From assembly GCA_900315935.1 (NCBI GenBank), contig ONBB01000002.1, forward strand, positions 62,001 to 126,000: a stretch of DNA of 64,000 nt, read 5' to 3'. This stretch comes from an uncultured Bacteroidales bacterium (lineage in GTDB: Bacteria; Bacteroidota; Bacteroidia; Bacteroidales; P3). The position numbers were made by a program, and so were the translations under genes. The notes under the pieces were generated by a model, which had not been told where the DNA came from, ran no database searches, and saw only the letters and a list, made by a program, of their open reading frames with translations. The stretch's first letter is position 1. Each line of letters starts with the position of its first letter. Positions 43,437 to 52,576 of this stretch are shown in pieces.

Positions 43437-45789
43437 GGCACATATCCTCCTGGCCCTCGTCGCACTGCTGCTCACGGGATGCTACACCAACCGCTATATT
43501 CCCGACGGCAGCCATCGCCTGTACAACACGGAGCAGACCGTGGTGATGGCCGACAGTTCCGAAGTAACGCCGCTGGTCAAGGAGGCCCTCAAGAAGTCGA
43601 ACAACTACTACCTGCAGCGCCGCAACTCGCGTGTGCTGGGCATCAAATGGCTACCCGTCGGTATGCGCATCTACAGCATCGCCTCGCCCAAAGACAGCAC
43701 CTTCTGGGGCAAATACTGGCGCCGCCTGGGACAGGCTCCTGTTGTCTATGACGAGGACAAGGCCCGCCGCACCGCACAACAGCTGCAAGGGCTCCTCAAC
43801 GCCAAGGGCTGCTTCAACTCCACCGTTACCTTCGACACCCTCGAGCTACGCAACAAGAAGATTACCATCGGCTACCACATCACCGCCACCCATCGCTACA
43901 CCATCGACGAAGTGGGCTACCACACCGAGAGCGACACCGTGCGCCGGCTGCTCGACCAGTGGCGAGAACAGTCCCTGCTGCGCACCGGCGACCCCTATGA
44001 CCAGGACAACATCGCCGCCGAGCGGGCCCGCCTCGTGGCCAACCTGCGAGACCAAGGATTCTACCGCGCCACCGCCGACCATATCACCTTCCTGGTCGAC
44101 ACCACCTACCACAACCAGCGCCTCTCCATCGACGTATATGTCGACAGCCGAAACCTGCGCATATACCATATCAACAACATCTTCGTCTACCCCAACTCCA
44201 CCGCCGGCCTGCGGTCGGGCGAGTCCACCTTCGACACACTCATCTACAACTACGCCGGCCTTTCGCGCCATTTCGACTACCAGTTCATCTACGACAAACC
44301 CATGACCCTGCGACCCAGAACCATTTCGCGCGCCGTTATGCTCTTCCCCGGTATGACGTACCGTCCCCGCCACGTACAGAACACCTACAACTCACTCCTC
44401 AACCTGCGCAACTTCAAATACATCAACGTCGAATTCAACGAATCCCCCTCCTCGTCCGACAGCCTGCCGCTGGTCGACGCCCATGTGCGCCTCATCAACG
44501 CCACCCAGCAGCGCCTTTCGCTCTCGTTCGAGCTCACCAACGCCTCGCCCCTAGGCACACAGGACTCCGCCGGTTCCTTCCTCTCGGGCGGCAACTTGGG
44601 GTTGGAGACCTCGCTCGAGTACCAGCACAAGAACCTCTTCGGCGGCGCCGAGCTGCTGCGAGTGAAAAGTTCGCTGCTTCTCGAACTGCCCAAGCTGATA
44701 TTCCAAGGGTCGGGCGGCGGATTCTACAACAACTTCAACGCCTTCGAACTCTCACTTGACGCCTCGCTCGACATACCCGCCTTCCTGCTGCCCTATTCCA
44801 CCGACCTGCGCTGGCAGCGCACCCGTCCCCACACCCTCATCTCCCTCGGCGGCAGCTACCAGTACCGCTATTCTTTCGAGCGCATCCTGGCCAACACCTC
44901 CTTCGGCTACACCTGGAGCCAGAACCGTCGCGCCCAGCACCAGCTGCTGCCCATCGAGCTGACCTACGTCCGCATGGTCAGCCTCGACCCCGATTTTGCC
45001 GCACGCCTCAACTCGCTCAACGACCTGCGACTCAAATACCAATACTCCAGCCACTTCATCCTCAACGCCCGATACGACTACTCCTATTCCAACCAGCAGT
45101 TCGGCACGCGCAACAACTTTTCCATCCTGCGCCTCTCGATCGAGAGCGCGGGCAACATGCTGCGTGCCGCCTCCAACCTGGCCAGCCTGCCGGCCGACAG
45201 CAACGGCATCCTGCAAATCTTCGGCGTTCCCTTTGCACAATATGTGCGATTCGACGGAGCCCTGACGCGCTACCACTACGTCGGGTCGCGCTCCACCTTT
45301 GTCAGCCGTCTCCTGCTCGGCATTGGCCTGCCCTACGGAAACTCGCTCTCCATGCCCTACGAGAAGAGTTTCTTCGGCGGCGGTCCCACTACCATGCGCG
45401 CATGGCAGCTGCGGCGCCTCGGCCCCGGCTCCTACGCCGCCGAGCAGGGAGCACTCGAGCGTGTCGGCGACCTGCAACTGGTGCTCAACCTCGAACACCG
45501 TTTCCCCATCGTATCCATTCTCGAAGGAGCCCTCTTCGCCGACCTGGGCAATGTGTGGCTCCTCAACCCCTCCGACCAATACCCTGGCGGCGAGCTCCGC
45601 TGGGGCGACGTGCTGAAGGAAATTGCCGTCGGCATCGGACTCGGACTCCGCCTCAACGTCTCCGTGGCCACCCTCCGGGTCGACTTCGCCATCCCCCTCC
45701 ACGACCCGGGCGCACAGCATCCCTGGAGGCTCCCCCACTGGCGTTTCAACCAAATTGTTACCAATTTCGGTATCAACTATCCATTCTAA
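43423..45789 (+). CDS. BamA/TamA-like outer-membrane assembly protein (lipid-modified)
   Basis: About 789 residues from a TTG start (43423) inside the waaA end; no ATG gives the signal sequence. The signal HILLALVALLLTGC has a lipobox. Soluble POTRA-like repeats follow (about 100-400), then a C-terminal Omp85 barrel (about 410-789) with SFFGGGPTTMRAWQLRRLGPGSY, the typical VRGF/Y-type loop region, and a final Phe (NYPF). In Bacteroidota such lipoprotein Omp85 proteins accompany the main BamA and may help insert barrels or export lipoproteins. It forms part of the waaA operon. Confidence 0.85.
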   Translation: MRTHKAHILLALVALLLTGCYTNRYIPDGSHRLYNTEQTVVMADSSEVTPLVKEALKKSNNYYLQRRNSRVLGIKWLPVGMRIYSIASPKDSTFWGKYWRRLGQAPVVYDEDKARRTAQQLQGLLNAKGCFNSTVTFDTLELRNKKITIGYHITATHRYTIDEVGYHTESDTVRRLLDQWREQSLLRTGDPYDQDNIAAERARLVANLRDQGFYRATADHITFLVDTTYHNQRLSIDVYVDSRNLRIYHINNIFVYPNSTAGLRSGESTFDTLIYNYAGLSRHFDYQFIYDKPMTLRPRTISRAVMLFPGMTYRPRHVQNTYNSLLNLRNFKYINVEFNESPSSSDSLPLVDAHVRLINATQQRLSLSFELTNASPLGTQDSAGSFLSGGNLGLETSLEYQHKNLFGGAELLRVKSSLLLELPKLIFQGSGGGFYNNFNAFELSLDASLDIPAFLLPYSTDLRWQRTRPHTLISLGGSYQYRYSFERILANTSFGYTWSQNRRAQHQLLPIELTYVRMVSLDPDFAARLNSLNDLRLKYQYSSHFILNARYDYSYSNQQFGTRNNFSILRLSIESAGNMLRAASNLASLPADSNGILQIFGVPFAQYVRFDGALTRYHYVGSRSTFVSRLLLGIGLPYGNSLSMPYEKSFFGGGPTTMRAWQLRRLGPGSYAAEQGALERVGDLQLVLNLEHRFPIVSILEGALFADLGNVWLLNPSDQYPGGELRWGDVLKEIAVGIGLGLRLNVSVATLRVDFAIPLHDPGAQHPWRLPHWRFNQIVTNFGINYPF

Positions 45790-45799
45790 CCCACAAAAC

Positions 45800-46708
45800 A
45801 TGACACCGCTTAAGCACTCGCGCACCTTCACCTACCTCCTGCTCACCCTCTCGGTCATCTTCTGGGGCGTGAGTTTTATCTTCACCAAGGAACTCTTCTT
45901 GACGGAGGAGCACCTCTCCGTAACGTTGCTCATCTTCCTCCGGCTGGCCATCGCCACCATCGTCATGGTACCCATGCTGACGGCCATGCGAAAACTGCCG
46001 CGCCTGCGGAAGGGGGACCTGAAATGGTTCCTCCTCCTCTCCCTGTGCGAACCCTTTATCTACCACCTGTGCGAGACCACCGGCGTGCAACTCGTCAGCG
46101 GCTCGCTGGCCTCGGTGGTCATCGCCACCATCCCCCTCTTCGTCCCCTTCGGCATGTGGCTTGGCTACCGCGAACGCATCCATCCCCTCATGCTCCTGGG
46201 CGTGGCACTGTCGCTCATCGGCGTGGGACTCACACTGCTCGGCGGCGAGGGGCTAGCAGGCAACGCCATGGGGATGCTCTTTCTGGCCGGCGCAGTGGCC
46301 ATCGCGGTGGTCTACACCCTGGTGCTGGTCAAAGTGGTGGACCACTACAACCCTCTGGCCATCACCACCTACCAGAACATCATCGGACTGGTCTACTTTC
46401 TGCCGCTGGTGCTGACATTCGACCTCGGCAACTTGGCGCAAATCTCCTTCTCGCCCAAGACACTGGCCCTGCTGCTCACCCTCGGCATCTGCTGCTCCAC
46501 CCTCGCCTACTCCTTCTACAACCATGGAGTGAGGCACCTCGGCGCCTCGCAGGCCTGCATCTTCAACAACGCCATCCCCGTCTTCTCCCTCATTGCCGCC
46601 GTCATTCTCGGCCAGGAACACTTCACCTGGACCAAAGCCGCCGGCATCGCCGTGGTCATTGCCGGCGTCCTCATCGCCCAAATGGCTCCCTCCGGTCCAA
46701 AAAAGTAG
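45800..46708 (+). CDS. EamA family (DMT) transporter
   Basis: About 302 residues with ten membrane helices in two EamA repeats (about 12-145 and 160-295). The signature SVIFWGVSFIFTKELF near the N-terminus and HLGASQACIFNNAIPVFSLIAAVILGQE in the second repeat are typical. It exports amino acids or nucleotide-type metabolites in known members; the substrate here is not known. It begins 10 bases after the BamA-like gene and probably shares its transcript. A period-11 repeat follows its stop. Confidence 0.9.
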   Translation: MTPLKHSRTFTYLLLTLSVIFWGVSFIFTKELFLTEEHLSVTLLIFLRLAIATIVMVPMLTAMRKLPRLRKGDLKWFLLLSLCEPFIYHLCETTGVQLVSGSLASVVIATIPLFVPFGMWLGYRERIHPLMLLGVALSLIGVGLTLLGGEGLAGNAMGMLFLAGAVAIAVVYTLVLVKVVDHYNPLAITTYQNIIGLVYFLPLVLTFDLGNLAQISFSPKTLALLLTLGICCSTLAYSFYNHGVRHLGASQACIFNNAIPVFSLIAAVILGQEHFTWTKAAGIAVVIAGVLIAQMAPSGPKK

Positions 46709-46710
46709 AA

Positions 46711-46751
46711 GTTCTCTAGGGCCTTTCTAGGGGAATACTAGGGGAATTGTT
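46711..46751 (-). repeat. Period-11 tandem array after the EamA gene
   Basis: On the minus strand the units are CCCCTAGTATT, CCCCTAGAAAG and GCCCTAGAGAA at 11-base spacing. The rest of the gap to tsaD (46752-46955) is AT-rich with no gene seen. Confidence 0.8.
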
Positions 46752-46955
46752 CGACATTCGATAAAAATCAAAACCACAATTTACTGTATTCCAAAGAGAT
46801 GAATACAAATAAAAATCTAACTATTACTTTCAAAATCTCTCGAAACGCAGAATATATCAGCAAATAATCACAACGGTATTTTTTGCGCGTTTATCAATAA
46901 AAGTCCCCTGCAACATCCCAATTCAAAACCACAGTGGTTCGGTTGGAAAAAAATA

Positions 46956-46987
46956 TTTGGCCATGTCGGGCGAAATGTGTAATTTTG
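46956..46987 (+). promoter_or_regulatory. Promoter of tsaD
   Basis: TTTG (46956-46959), 20 bases, TAATTTTG (46980-46987), then only 11 bases to the ATG, giving a very short leader. Confidence 0.7.
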
Positions 46988-46998
46988 CACTCTGAAAT

Positions 46999-48087
46999 AT
47001 GGTAACTATATTAGCTATAGAATCGAGCTGCGACGACACGTCGGCGGCTGTACTTCGCGACAACGTATTGTTGAGCAATGTGATAGCCAGCCAGAAGGTG
47101 CACGAGCAGTATGGTGGCGTGGTGCCCGAACTGGCCAGCCGCGCCCACCAGCAGAACATCATACCCGTGGTGGACGCCGCCATCCGCGAGGCCGGCATCG
47201 GGAAAGAGGACATCGACGCCGTGGCTTTCACGCGCGGCCCCGGTCTGATGGGAAGCCTCATGGTCGGCGTGAGTTTCGCCAAGAGTTTCGCACAGGCCCT
47301 GGGCAAGCCCCTGATTGAGGTGAACCACCTGCAGGCGCATGTGCTGAGCCACTTCATTGTCAGTGAGGAAGGAGGAAGGAGGAAGGAGGCGTTGACCGAC
47401 GCGGCAGCCCTCTCTGCCATTCCCACCCCTCATTCCACACTCCTCACTCCTCACTCTCCCCCACTCCCCACCTTCCCCTTCCTCTGCCTCCTGGTTTCCG
47501 GCGGGCACACGCAGATATTGCTGCTGCGCGACCATTTCGACATGGAGGTGCTGGGGCAGACCATCGACGACGCGGCCGGCGAGGCCATCGACAAGGCGGC
47601 CAAAATCATGGACCTCGGCTACCCGGGCGGCCCGATTATCGACCGACTGGCCAAGGAGGGAGACGCCGAGGCGTACAAGTTCGCCACTCCGCAAATCGCG
47701 GGCTACGACTATTCCTTCAGCGGCATCAAGACCTCGTTCCTCTACTTCCTGCGCGACCAGCTGAAGGTCGACCCGGACTTCATTGAAAACCATAAGGCCG
47801 ACCTCTGCGCCAGCATCCAGAAGACCATCGTCAGCTTCCTGCTCAAGAAGGTGGAGCGCGCCGCGCTGGACCACAAGGTGCGGCAGGTGGCCATCGCCGG
47901 CGGCGTGAGCGCCAACTCGCTGCTGCGCAGCGAGCTGCAGCGCATTTGCGACAAGCACCGCTGGACAGCCTTCATCCCGCCCTTCAAATTCTGCACCGAC
48001 AACGCGGCCATGGTTGGCATCGCCGGCTACTACAAATACCTCCGCGGCGAGTTCGCCGACATCAGCCTGCCGCCCTACACCAGATAA
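46999..48087 (+). CDS. tsaD: tRNA N6-threonylcarbamoyladenosine synthase subunit TsaD
   Basis: Transfers the threonylcarbamoyl group to A37 of ANN-decoding tRNAs, with TsaB and TsaE. 362 residues, about 20-30 longer than usual. IESSCDDTS, FTRGPGLMGSL, the metal-binding HLQAHVLSH (His residues near 112 and 116) and LVSGGHTQ are intact. The excess lies between HVLSHF and FPFLCLLVSGGHTQ. There two period-7 arrays (47366-47389, 47418-47458) encode a low-complexity stretch rich in Gly/Arg/Lys, then Pro/His/Thr. The protein should still fold, since this is a surface loop in the family. Confidence 0.95.
   Translation: MVTILAIESSCDDTSAAVLRDNVLLSNVIASQKVHEQYGGVVPELASRAHQQNIIPVVDAAIREAGIGKEDIDAVAFTRGPGLMGSLMVGVSFAKSFAQALGKPLIEVNHLQAHVLSHFIVSEEGGRRKEALTDAAALSAIPTPHSTLLTPHSPPLPTFPFLCLLVSGGHTQILLLRDHFDMEVLGQTIDDAAGEAIDKAAKIMDLGYPGGPIIDRLAKEGDAEAYKFATPQIAGYDYSFSGIKTSFLYFLRDQLKVDPDFIENHKADLCASIQKTIVSFLLKKVERAALDHKVRQVAIAGGVSANSLLRSELQRICDKHRWTAFIPPFKFCTDNAAMVGIAGYYKYLRGEFADISLPPYTR
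47366..47458 (+). repeat. Two period-7 arrays inside tsaD
   Basis: AGGAAGG repeated three times (47366-47386) and a CAYTCCY-type 7-mer repeated about five times (47418-47458), with a short non-repeat spacer between. Together they add roughly 30 residues in frame. Confidence 0.85.
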
Positions 48088-48088
48088 C

Positions 48089-48227
48089 AGCCTCACCCCC
48101 AGCCCCTCTCCTTTCAAGAGAGGGGAGTAGATAGATGGATGATAAACAAAAAAAACATAAAACTACTGCTGCTCCTGGTGGCAATCCACTCCCCTCTCTT
48201 GAAAGGAGAGGGGCTGGGGGTGAGGCT
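48089..48227. repeat. 40-bp inverted repeat pair around the start of the PorP/SprF gene
   Basis: Left arm 48089-48128 and right arm 48188-48227 are exact reverse complements (40 of 40). The 59-base loop holds the start codon at 48139 and the first 16 codons. Each arm is itself partly palindromic (CCCCTCTC/GAGAGGGG), like a REP element. The right arm is coding and adds SPLLKGEGLGVR to the signal peptide. Confidence 0.95.
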
Positions 48228-49149
48228 CCATGCCCAGGACATCCACTTCTCGATGCTCGACCTCGACCCTTTGCTCTTCAACCCGGCCTACAGCGGCTTC
48301 TTCGAGGGGCAGGGGCGCTTCGGCGTCATCTACCGCAACCAGTGGGCGTCGGTCTCCACGCCCTTCCAGACCATCAGCGCCACCGCTGAATGGAACCTGG
48401 CGCGCAGCCGCCGCAACCACAACGGGTGGAACCTCGGCCTGTGGGTCAGCAACGACCGCGCCGGCACACTCAACTACGGCTCCACCTCGGCCAGCGCCAT
48501 CCTCTCCTACTTCCAGCGCGTGGCGAACAACGACAACCTGATTTCCGTGGCCGCCGAAGTGGGCGTCGGACAGTCGGGCTTCAACCCCGAGAACATCGAC
48601 CTGCAGGACGGCACAGAAACCTTCGTCCGCGAGAAAGCCCTCTACCCCACCCTGGGTGCGGGCGTGGCCTGGTTCCATCAGGTGAACGACAACCTGTACA
48701 CCAAACTCGGCGCCGCGGTGCGCAACATCAACGAGCCCGACATCTCCTACCTCGGCATGGAGGACACACGCCTCAGCCGCCGCTACAACCTCTACGGCCG
48801 TGCCGAGTGGCGCGGATGGCCCGAGGTGAGCCTGCTGCCCGTGGTGGGATTCCAGTACCAGAAGGGGTTCTCCGAACTGGTGTATGGGTGCGATGTGAAG
48901 TGGTACCTCAACGAGACGCCGCGCAAGTACCTGGCCATGAGTGCCGGAGTGCTGGGGCGCCACGGCGATGCGGCGGCGGTAAACCTAGCGGTCGAGTGGA
49001 CGGCCTGGATATTCGCCTTCAGCTACGACGCCAACCTCTCGCGCCTGGCCGAGGCCAGCCGCACGCTCGGTGCCTTCGAGATAGGCATCATCTACAAACT
49101 AGTGAAACACGACCGGCGGCACAAGGCGCTGCCGTGCCCGATTATATAA
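48139..49149 (+). CDS. PorP/SprF family type IX secretion protein
   Basis: A 336-residue outer-membrane beta-barrel protein. LDPLLFNPAYSGFFEG and YRNQWASVSTPFQTISATAEW are the hallmarks of PorP/SprF, which work with the type IX secretion system or with PorP-PG-binding partners of gliding motility. The N-terminus is odd. The hydrophobic stretch (KLLLLLVAI) is followed by HSPLLKGEGLGVR, coded by the palindromic repeat, before the likely signal cut after HAQ. The start codon and first codons lie in the loop of a potential 40-bp hairpin, which could hinder translation. A PD40/OmpA-like gene follows. Confidence 0.9.
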   Translation: MINKKNIKLLLLLVAIHSPLLKGEGLGVRLHAQDIHFSMLDLDPLLFNPAYSGFFEGQGRFGVIYRNQWASVSTPFQTISATAEWNLARSRRNHNGWNLGLWVSNDRAGTLNYGSTSASAILSYFQRVANNDNLISVAAEVGVGQSGFNPENIDLQDGTETFVREKALYPTLGAGVAWFHQVNDNLYTKLGAAVRNINEPDISYLGMEDTRLSRRYNLYGRAEWRGWPEVSLLPVVGFQYQKGFSELVYGCDVKWYLNETPRKYLAMSAGVLGRHGDAAAVNLAVEWTAWIFAFSYDANLSRLAEASRTLGAFEIGIIYKLVKHDRRHKALPCPII

Positions 49150-49150
49150 G

Positions 49151-49310
49151 AGCCTCACCCCCAGCCCCTCTCCTGGGAGGAGAGGGGAGTAGATAGAGAA
49201 TGAATGAAGAACAACAAGTTCATAAAAACAATACTGCTACTGCTAGCACTCCACTCCCCTCTCTTGAAAGGAGAGGGGCTGGGGGTGAGGCTCGGGCTGG
49301 GGGTGAGGCT
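49151..49310. repeat. Second inverted pair of the same 40-bp element around the next start codon
   Basis: Left arm 49151-49190 and right arm 49253-49292 pair except for a few central bases. The start codon at 49204 lies between them. The last 18 bases of the right arm are duplicated at 49293-49310, adding GLGVRL a second time. The right arm here is identical to that at 48188. Confidence 0.92.
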
Positions 49311-50799
49311 TTTCGCGCAATACAAGGTAGTGCACCTGGAGAAACCCTTCAACACGCCTGGCAGCGAGACCGGCGCGCTGGTGGTGGGCGACACGGTGCT
49401 GGCCTACGCCTCGATGCAGCAGCCCGAAGGACGCAACAAGCACTTCGACATGGGCGGCGGCGTGATGCAGGTCTACCAGGCGCGCATCGCCAAGAACGGC
49501 AAAATCAGCCGTCCGCGCCTCGACCGCTGGGGCGTCAACTCCAAGCGCGACCACACCGGCAACCTGGCTCTCGACCCGCTGACGCAGGACCTCTACTTCA
49601 CCCGCGGCGATGTGGAAAGCCTGCGCAGCGAGATATATGTGGCCAAGAAGAAAAAACGCCGCAGCTGGGAGAAGCCCGTCAAGCTGAAAGGTCCCGTCAA
49701 CCAACCCACCTATACCGCCACCCACCCCACCGTGGGGCGGCTGGCCGACAGCACGGTGATACTCTACTTCGTCAGCGACCGCCCCGGCGGCCTCGGCGGC
49801 ATGGACATCTGGTACACCCTCATCAAGAACGGCAAGGCCGGCGAATGCGTCAACCTGGGTCCGCAGGTCAACTCGCCCGCCGACGAGTACACCCCCTTCT
49901 ACGACCAGCGCAACGGCGTGCTCTATTTCAGCAGCGACCGCGAGGGTGGCCTCGGTGGCTTCGACATCTACTGCGCCCAGGGGCAGCGCAACACATGGCA
50001 GAAGGCCGAACCCGTCTGCGGATGCCTCAACAGCGAGCAGAACGACCTCTACTTCACCATCACCCAATACGACAGCCTCACCACCATACCGGTGGCGGGC
50101 TACCTCTCCTCCAACCGCTCGGACAGCTACTTCCTCACCGACTCCACCTGTTGCAACGACCTCTACCGCTGGGGCATCGACTCGCTGATGCTGCAACAGG
50201 TGGTAACCATCGACACCGTGGAAACCAACATCGACACCATCGTGCACCGTGTCCAGCGCTTCATGTTCCCCCTCTTCCTCTACTTCCACAACGACGAGCC
50301 CGACCCGAAGAGCCGCGAGGTGGTAACAGAGACCACCTACCCCGACTGCCAGCGACGATACGCCGCCCTGCGCAACGAATACATAGCCCGCCAGCAAAAC
50401 GCCGACGACTCTGCCATGATGGCGCTCTTCTTCGACACCTGCGTAGTGGGCAACTACGAGCGCGTGGAGCAGCTGTTCGAGTATGTGGAAAGCCTACTGG
50501 ATGCCGGCCACAGCATCACCATCACCATCGCTGGCTACGCATCGCCCATCTACCGCAGCGACTACAACCAGAACCTCTCGCGCCGCCGCATCGGCTCCTT
50601 TATTAATATGATACGCGCGTGGCGCAACGGCGTATTCCAGGATGCGCTGACCGACGGCAAGCTCTTCATCGCACAGAAACCCCACGGCGCGGTGGAACCC
50701 ACCACCGAAAGCCGCTCGAAAGATCCAGTCTACGGCCTGCCGGCCGCGTTGGCGCGCAGAATTGAAATACTCTCATGCGAAATCAGACAAAAACAATGA
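49204..50799 (+). CDS. PD40/OmpA-like protein linked to type IX secretion
   Basis: A 531-residue exported protein. The signal peptide (ILLLLALH) is extended by SPLLKGEGLGVRLGLGVR, coded by the palindromic element, before a likely cut after FAQ. The middle (about 100-300) has PD40/WD40-like propeller repeats such as LYFVSDRPGGLGGMDIWY and LYFSSDREGGLGGFDIY. The C-terminus (about 440-510; ITIAGYASPIYRSDYNQNLSRRRIGS) resembles an OmpA peptidoglycan-binding domain. This layout follows PorE-type or SprF-partner proteins that tie the secretion machine to peptidoglycan. It overlaps the next gene by 25 bases. Confidence 0.8.
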   Translation: MKNNKFIKTILLLLALHSPLLKGEGLGVRLGLGVRLFAQYKVVHLEKPFNTPGSETGALVVGDTVLAYASMQQPEGRNKHFDMGGGVMQVYQARIAKNGKISRPRLDRWGVNSKRDHTGNLALDPLTQDLYFTRGDVESLRSEIYVAKKKKRRSWEKPVKLKGPVNQPTYTATHPTVGRLADSTVILYFVSDRPGGLGGMDIWYTLIKNGKAGECVNLGPQVNSPADEYTPFYDQRNGVLYFSSDREGGLGGFDIYCAQGQRNTWQKAEPVCGCLNSEQNDLYFTITQYDSLTTIPVAGYLSSNRSDSYFLTDSTCCNDLYRWGIDSLMLQQVVTIDTVETNIDTIVHRVQRFMFPLFLYFHNDEPDPKSREVVTETTYPDCQRRYAALRNEYIARQQNADDSAMMALFFDTCVVGNYERVEQLFEYVESLLDAGHSITITIAGYASPIYRSDYNQNLSRRRIGSFINMIRAWRNGVFQDALTDGKLFIAQKPHGAVEPTTESRSKDPVYGLPAALARRIEILSCEIRQKQ

Positions 50800-52031
50800 C
50801 CCACATCAAACATCTCCTCCACACCTACCGGTTGCCCCTGCTGCTGTTGGCGGCACTGGTGCCGACCCTCTTCGCCGTGATAGACTACGGCTACAGCTGC
50901 AACAACGGAAGCATGGGCACCAGCGCCTACTACTTCGTGGGCTACGAGACCGGCTTCGGCGGCCGCAAACTGCTGGGCACCCTCTACGGGCTGCTGCTGC
51001 CCGACTTCGTCCGATGGACCCACCTGCGCCCCTTCATCATCGGCATCAACATGCTGATGCTGCTCCTCTTCGCCGGCTTTGCCATCCAAACCCTTCGCCG
51101 CCTGCAGGACGACCGGATGGCGGTGCCGCTGATGGCCGTCTACCTGGCCACGCCCTTCTCCATCCTGGGCTGGGTGCACAGCACCATGTCGCTCTATTTC
51201 ACCGAGACCTACACACTGGCACTCACGCTGGCGTGGCTGATGCTCTACGTGGCCTGCCCGAGGCGCTGGTGGTACTACCTGCTGACGGCCGCCATCGCCG
51301 TTACCGCCTGCCTCATCCACCACACCTTCTGCTGCACCTTCTTCCCGCTGATGGCGGCGCTGATGCTGCACGACAGTATGCCCGAGGGGCGCATCGACTG
51401 GCGGCGCGCCCTGCCCTACGGCCTCATCTGCGCGGCTCTGGCAGTGCTGCTGGGCGCCATCTGGATGTTCAGCCACATGAACATCGACTACGAGACGCTG
51501 CATCAGAGCGTGCTCGACCGCACCACCGAGGATGCCTACGGCCGCGGAAGCCTGATGTACGACTACTTCTACAAGTCGAACAGCGAGAACAGCCGCGTGG
51601 GTTTCATCACATGGGAGAAACGCCTGCCGATGGAATTCGCATTGACGCTGCTGATGCTGATGCCGGCGCTGGCGGTGCTGGCGTGGCCGTGGGTGGCGGC
51701 GGCACGGATAGCCCCACAGCTCAAATGGCGCTACTGGGGCGTGCTGGCGGCGGATGTGCTGATGACGCTGCCGATGTTCGTAATGGCCACCGACTACGGC
51801 CGCTGGTGGACAGCGCTCTGCTTCACCCTCTTTGCCCTCCCGCTGGCCGCGGCCGCACGGGGCGACCAGCCGTTGCGCGAGGCACTGGCTGCGATGTACG
51901 ACTTCTTCCGCCGCCACCTGCTGCTGGCCGTGGTGCTCATCGTCTACCTGCTCCAGCTGGCTCCCCACCCCCAATTCCCCTATTTCGGAATGCAACAGGC
52001 CATGCGCCTGCGGGAACTGATGGGATTTTAG
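50775..52031 (+). CDS. Polytopic membrane protein of unknown function
   Basis: A 418-residue inner-membrane protein with about ten hydrophobic segments. Its start overlaps the end of the PD40/OmpA-like gene by 25 bases; a second Met at 50796 is possible. No family is recognised. The plan (many helices with a periplasmic loop after the first, GYSCNNGSMGTSAYYFVGYETGFGGRK) recalls GT-C-type or EpsG-like glycan proteins, but no catalytic motif is clear. Coupling to the secretion genes upstream suggests a role at the envelope. Confidence 0.65.
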   Translation: MRNQTKTMTHIKHLLHTYRLPLLLLAALVPTLFAVIDYGYSCNNGSMGTSAYYFVGYETGFGGRKLLGTLYGLLLPDFVRWTHLRPFIIGINMLMLLLFAGFAIQTLRRLQDDRMAVPLMAVYLATPFSILGWVHSTMSLYFTETYTLALTLAWLMLYVACPRRWWYYLLTAAIAVTACLIHHTFCCTFFPLMAALMLHDSMPEGRIDWRRALPYGLICAALAVLLGAIWMFSHMNIDYETLHQSVLDRTTEDAYGRGSLMYDYFYKSNSENSRVGFITWEKRLPMEFALTLLMLMPALAVLAWPWVAAARIAPQLKWRYWGVLAADVLMTLPMFVMATDYGRWWTALCFTLFALPLAAAARGDQPLREALAAMYDFFRRHLLLAVVLIVYLLQLAPHPQFPYFGMQQAMRLRELMGF

Positions 52032-52094
52032 AAAAAAGTTTGTAAGATTTTGAGGGCTTTTGCGTCATAGATATGTAAGACATCCGAGAACGAC

Positions 52095-52574
52095 ATGACC
52101 CAAAAGCACTACCTCGACCTCCTGCTGCCCCTGCAGCCACAGATGCAACTCGTAGCCGAAAGGCTGCTGGGCGGCAGCATGGAGGCCGAGGATGCGGTGC
52201 AGGAGGTGTTTCTCAACCTGTGGCAACGGCGCAGCGACCTGGAACGTGCCACCAATCCCGGAGGCTACGCCATGCAGATGCTGAAGAACCACTGCGTCAG
52301 CCAGCTGCGCAAGCGCAGGCCGACAGTGGACATCGACACCCTGGCAGAAATGCCCGACGAAGATATTGCCCACGAAGCACAACTCATCGAAGAGCGCGCC
52401 GCACGGCTGGATAGCATGATGGCGCAACTGCCCGAACCGCAACGGCGCGCCGTGGAAATGAAATACCTCGAAGAGGCCAGCCACCAGGAGATGCAACGAC
52501 GGCTGGGCATGTCGAGCGCCAACGTATACACCACCCTCTCGCGAGCCATGGCAAACCTTAAACGAATGATATAA
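52095..52574 (+). CDS. ECF-type RNA polymerase sigma factor
   Basis: A 159-residue sigma-70 family factor with region 2 (AEDAVQEVFLNLWQRR) and region 4 (LPEPQRRAVEMKYLEEASHQEMQRRLGMS, helix-turn-helix near the C-terminus), and no regions 1 or 3: the ECF plan. It directs RNA polymerase to a small set of envelope-type promoters. It is 2 bases from a membrane protein gene that is probably its anti-sigma factor, and a GIN-domain gene follows, a cluster typical of Bacteroidales. Confidence 0.92.
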   Translation: MTQKHYLDLLLPLQPQMQLVAERLLGGSMEAEDAVQEVFLNLWQRRSDLERATNPGGYAMQMLKNHCVSQLRKRRPTVDIDTLAEMPDEDIAHEAQLIEERAARLDSMMAQLPEPQRRAVEMKYLEEASHQEMQRRLGMSSANVYTTLSRAMANLKRMI

Positions 52575-52576
52575 TT

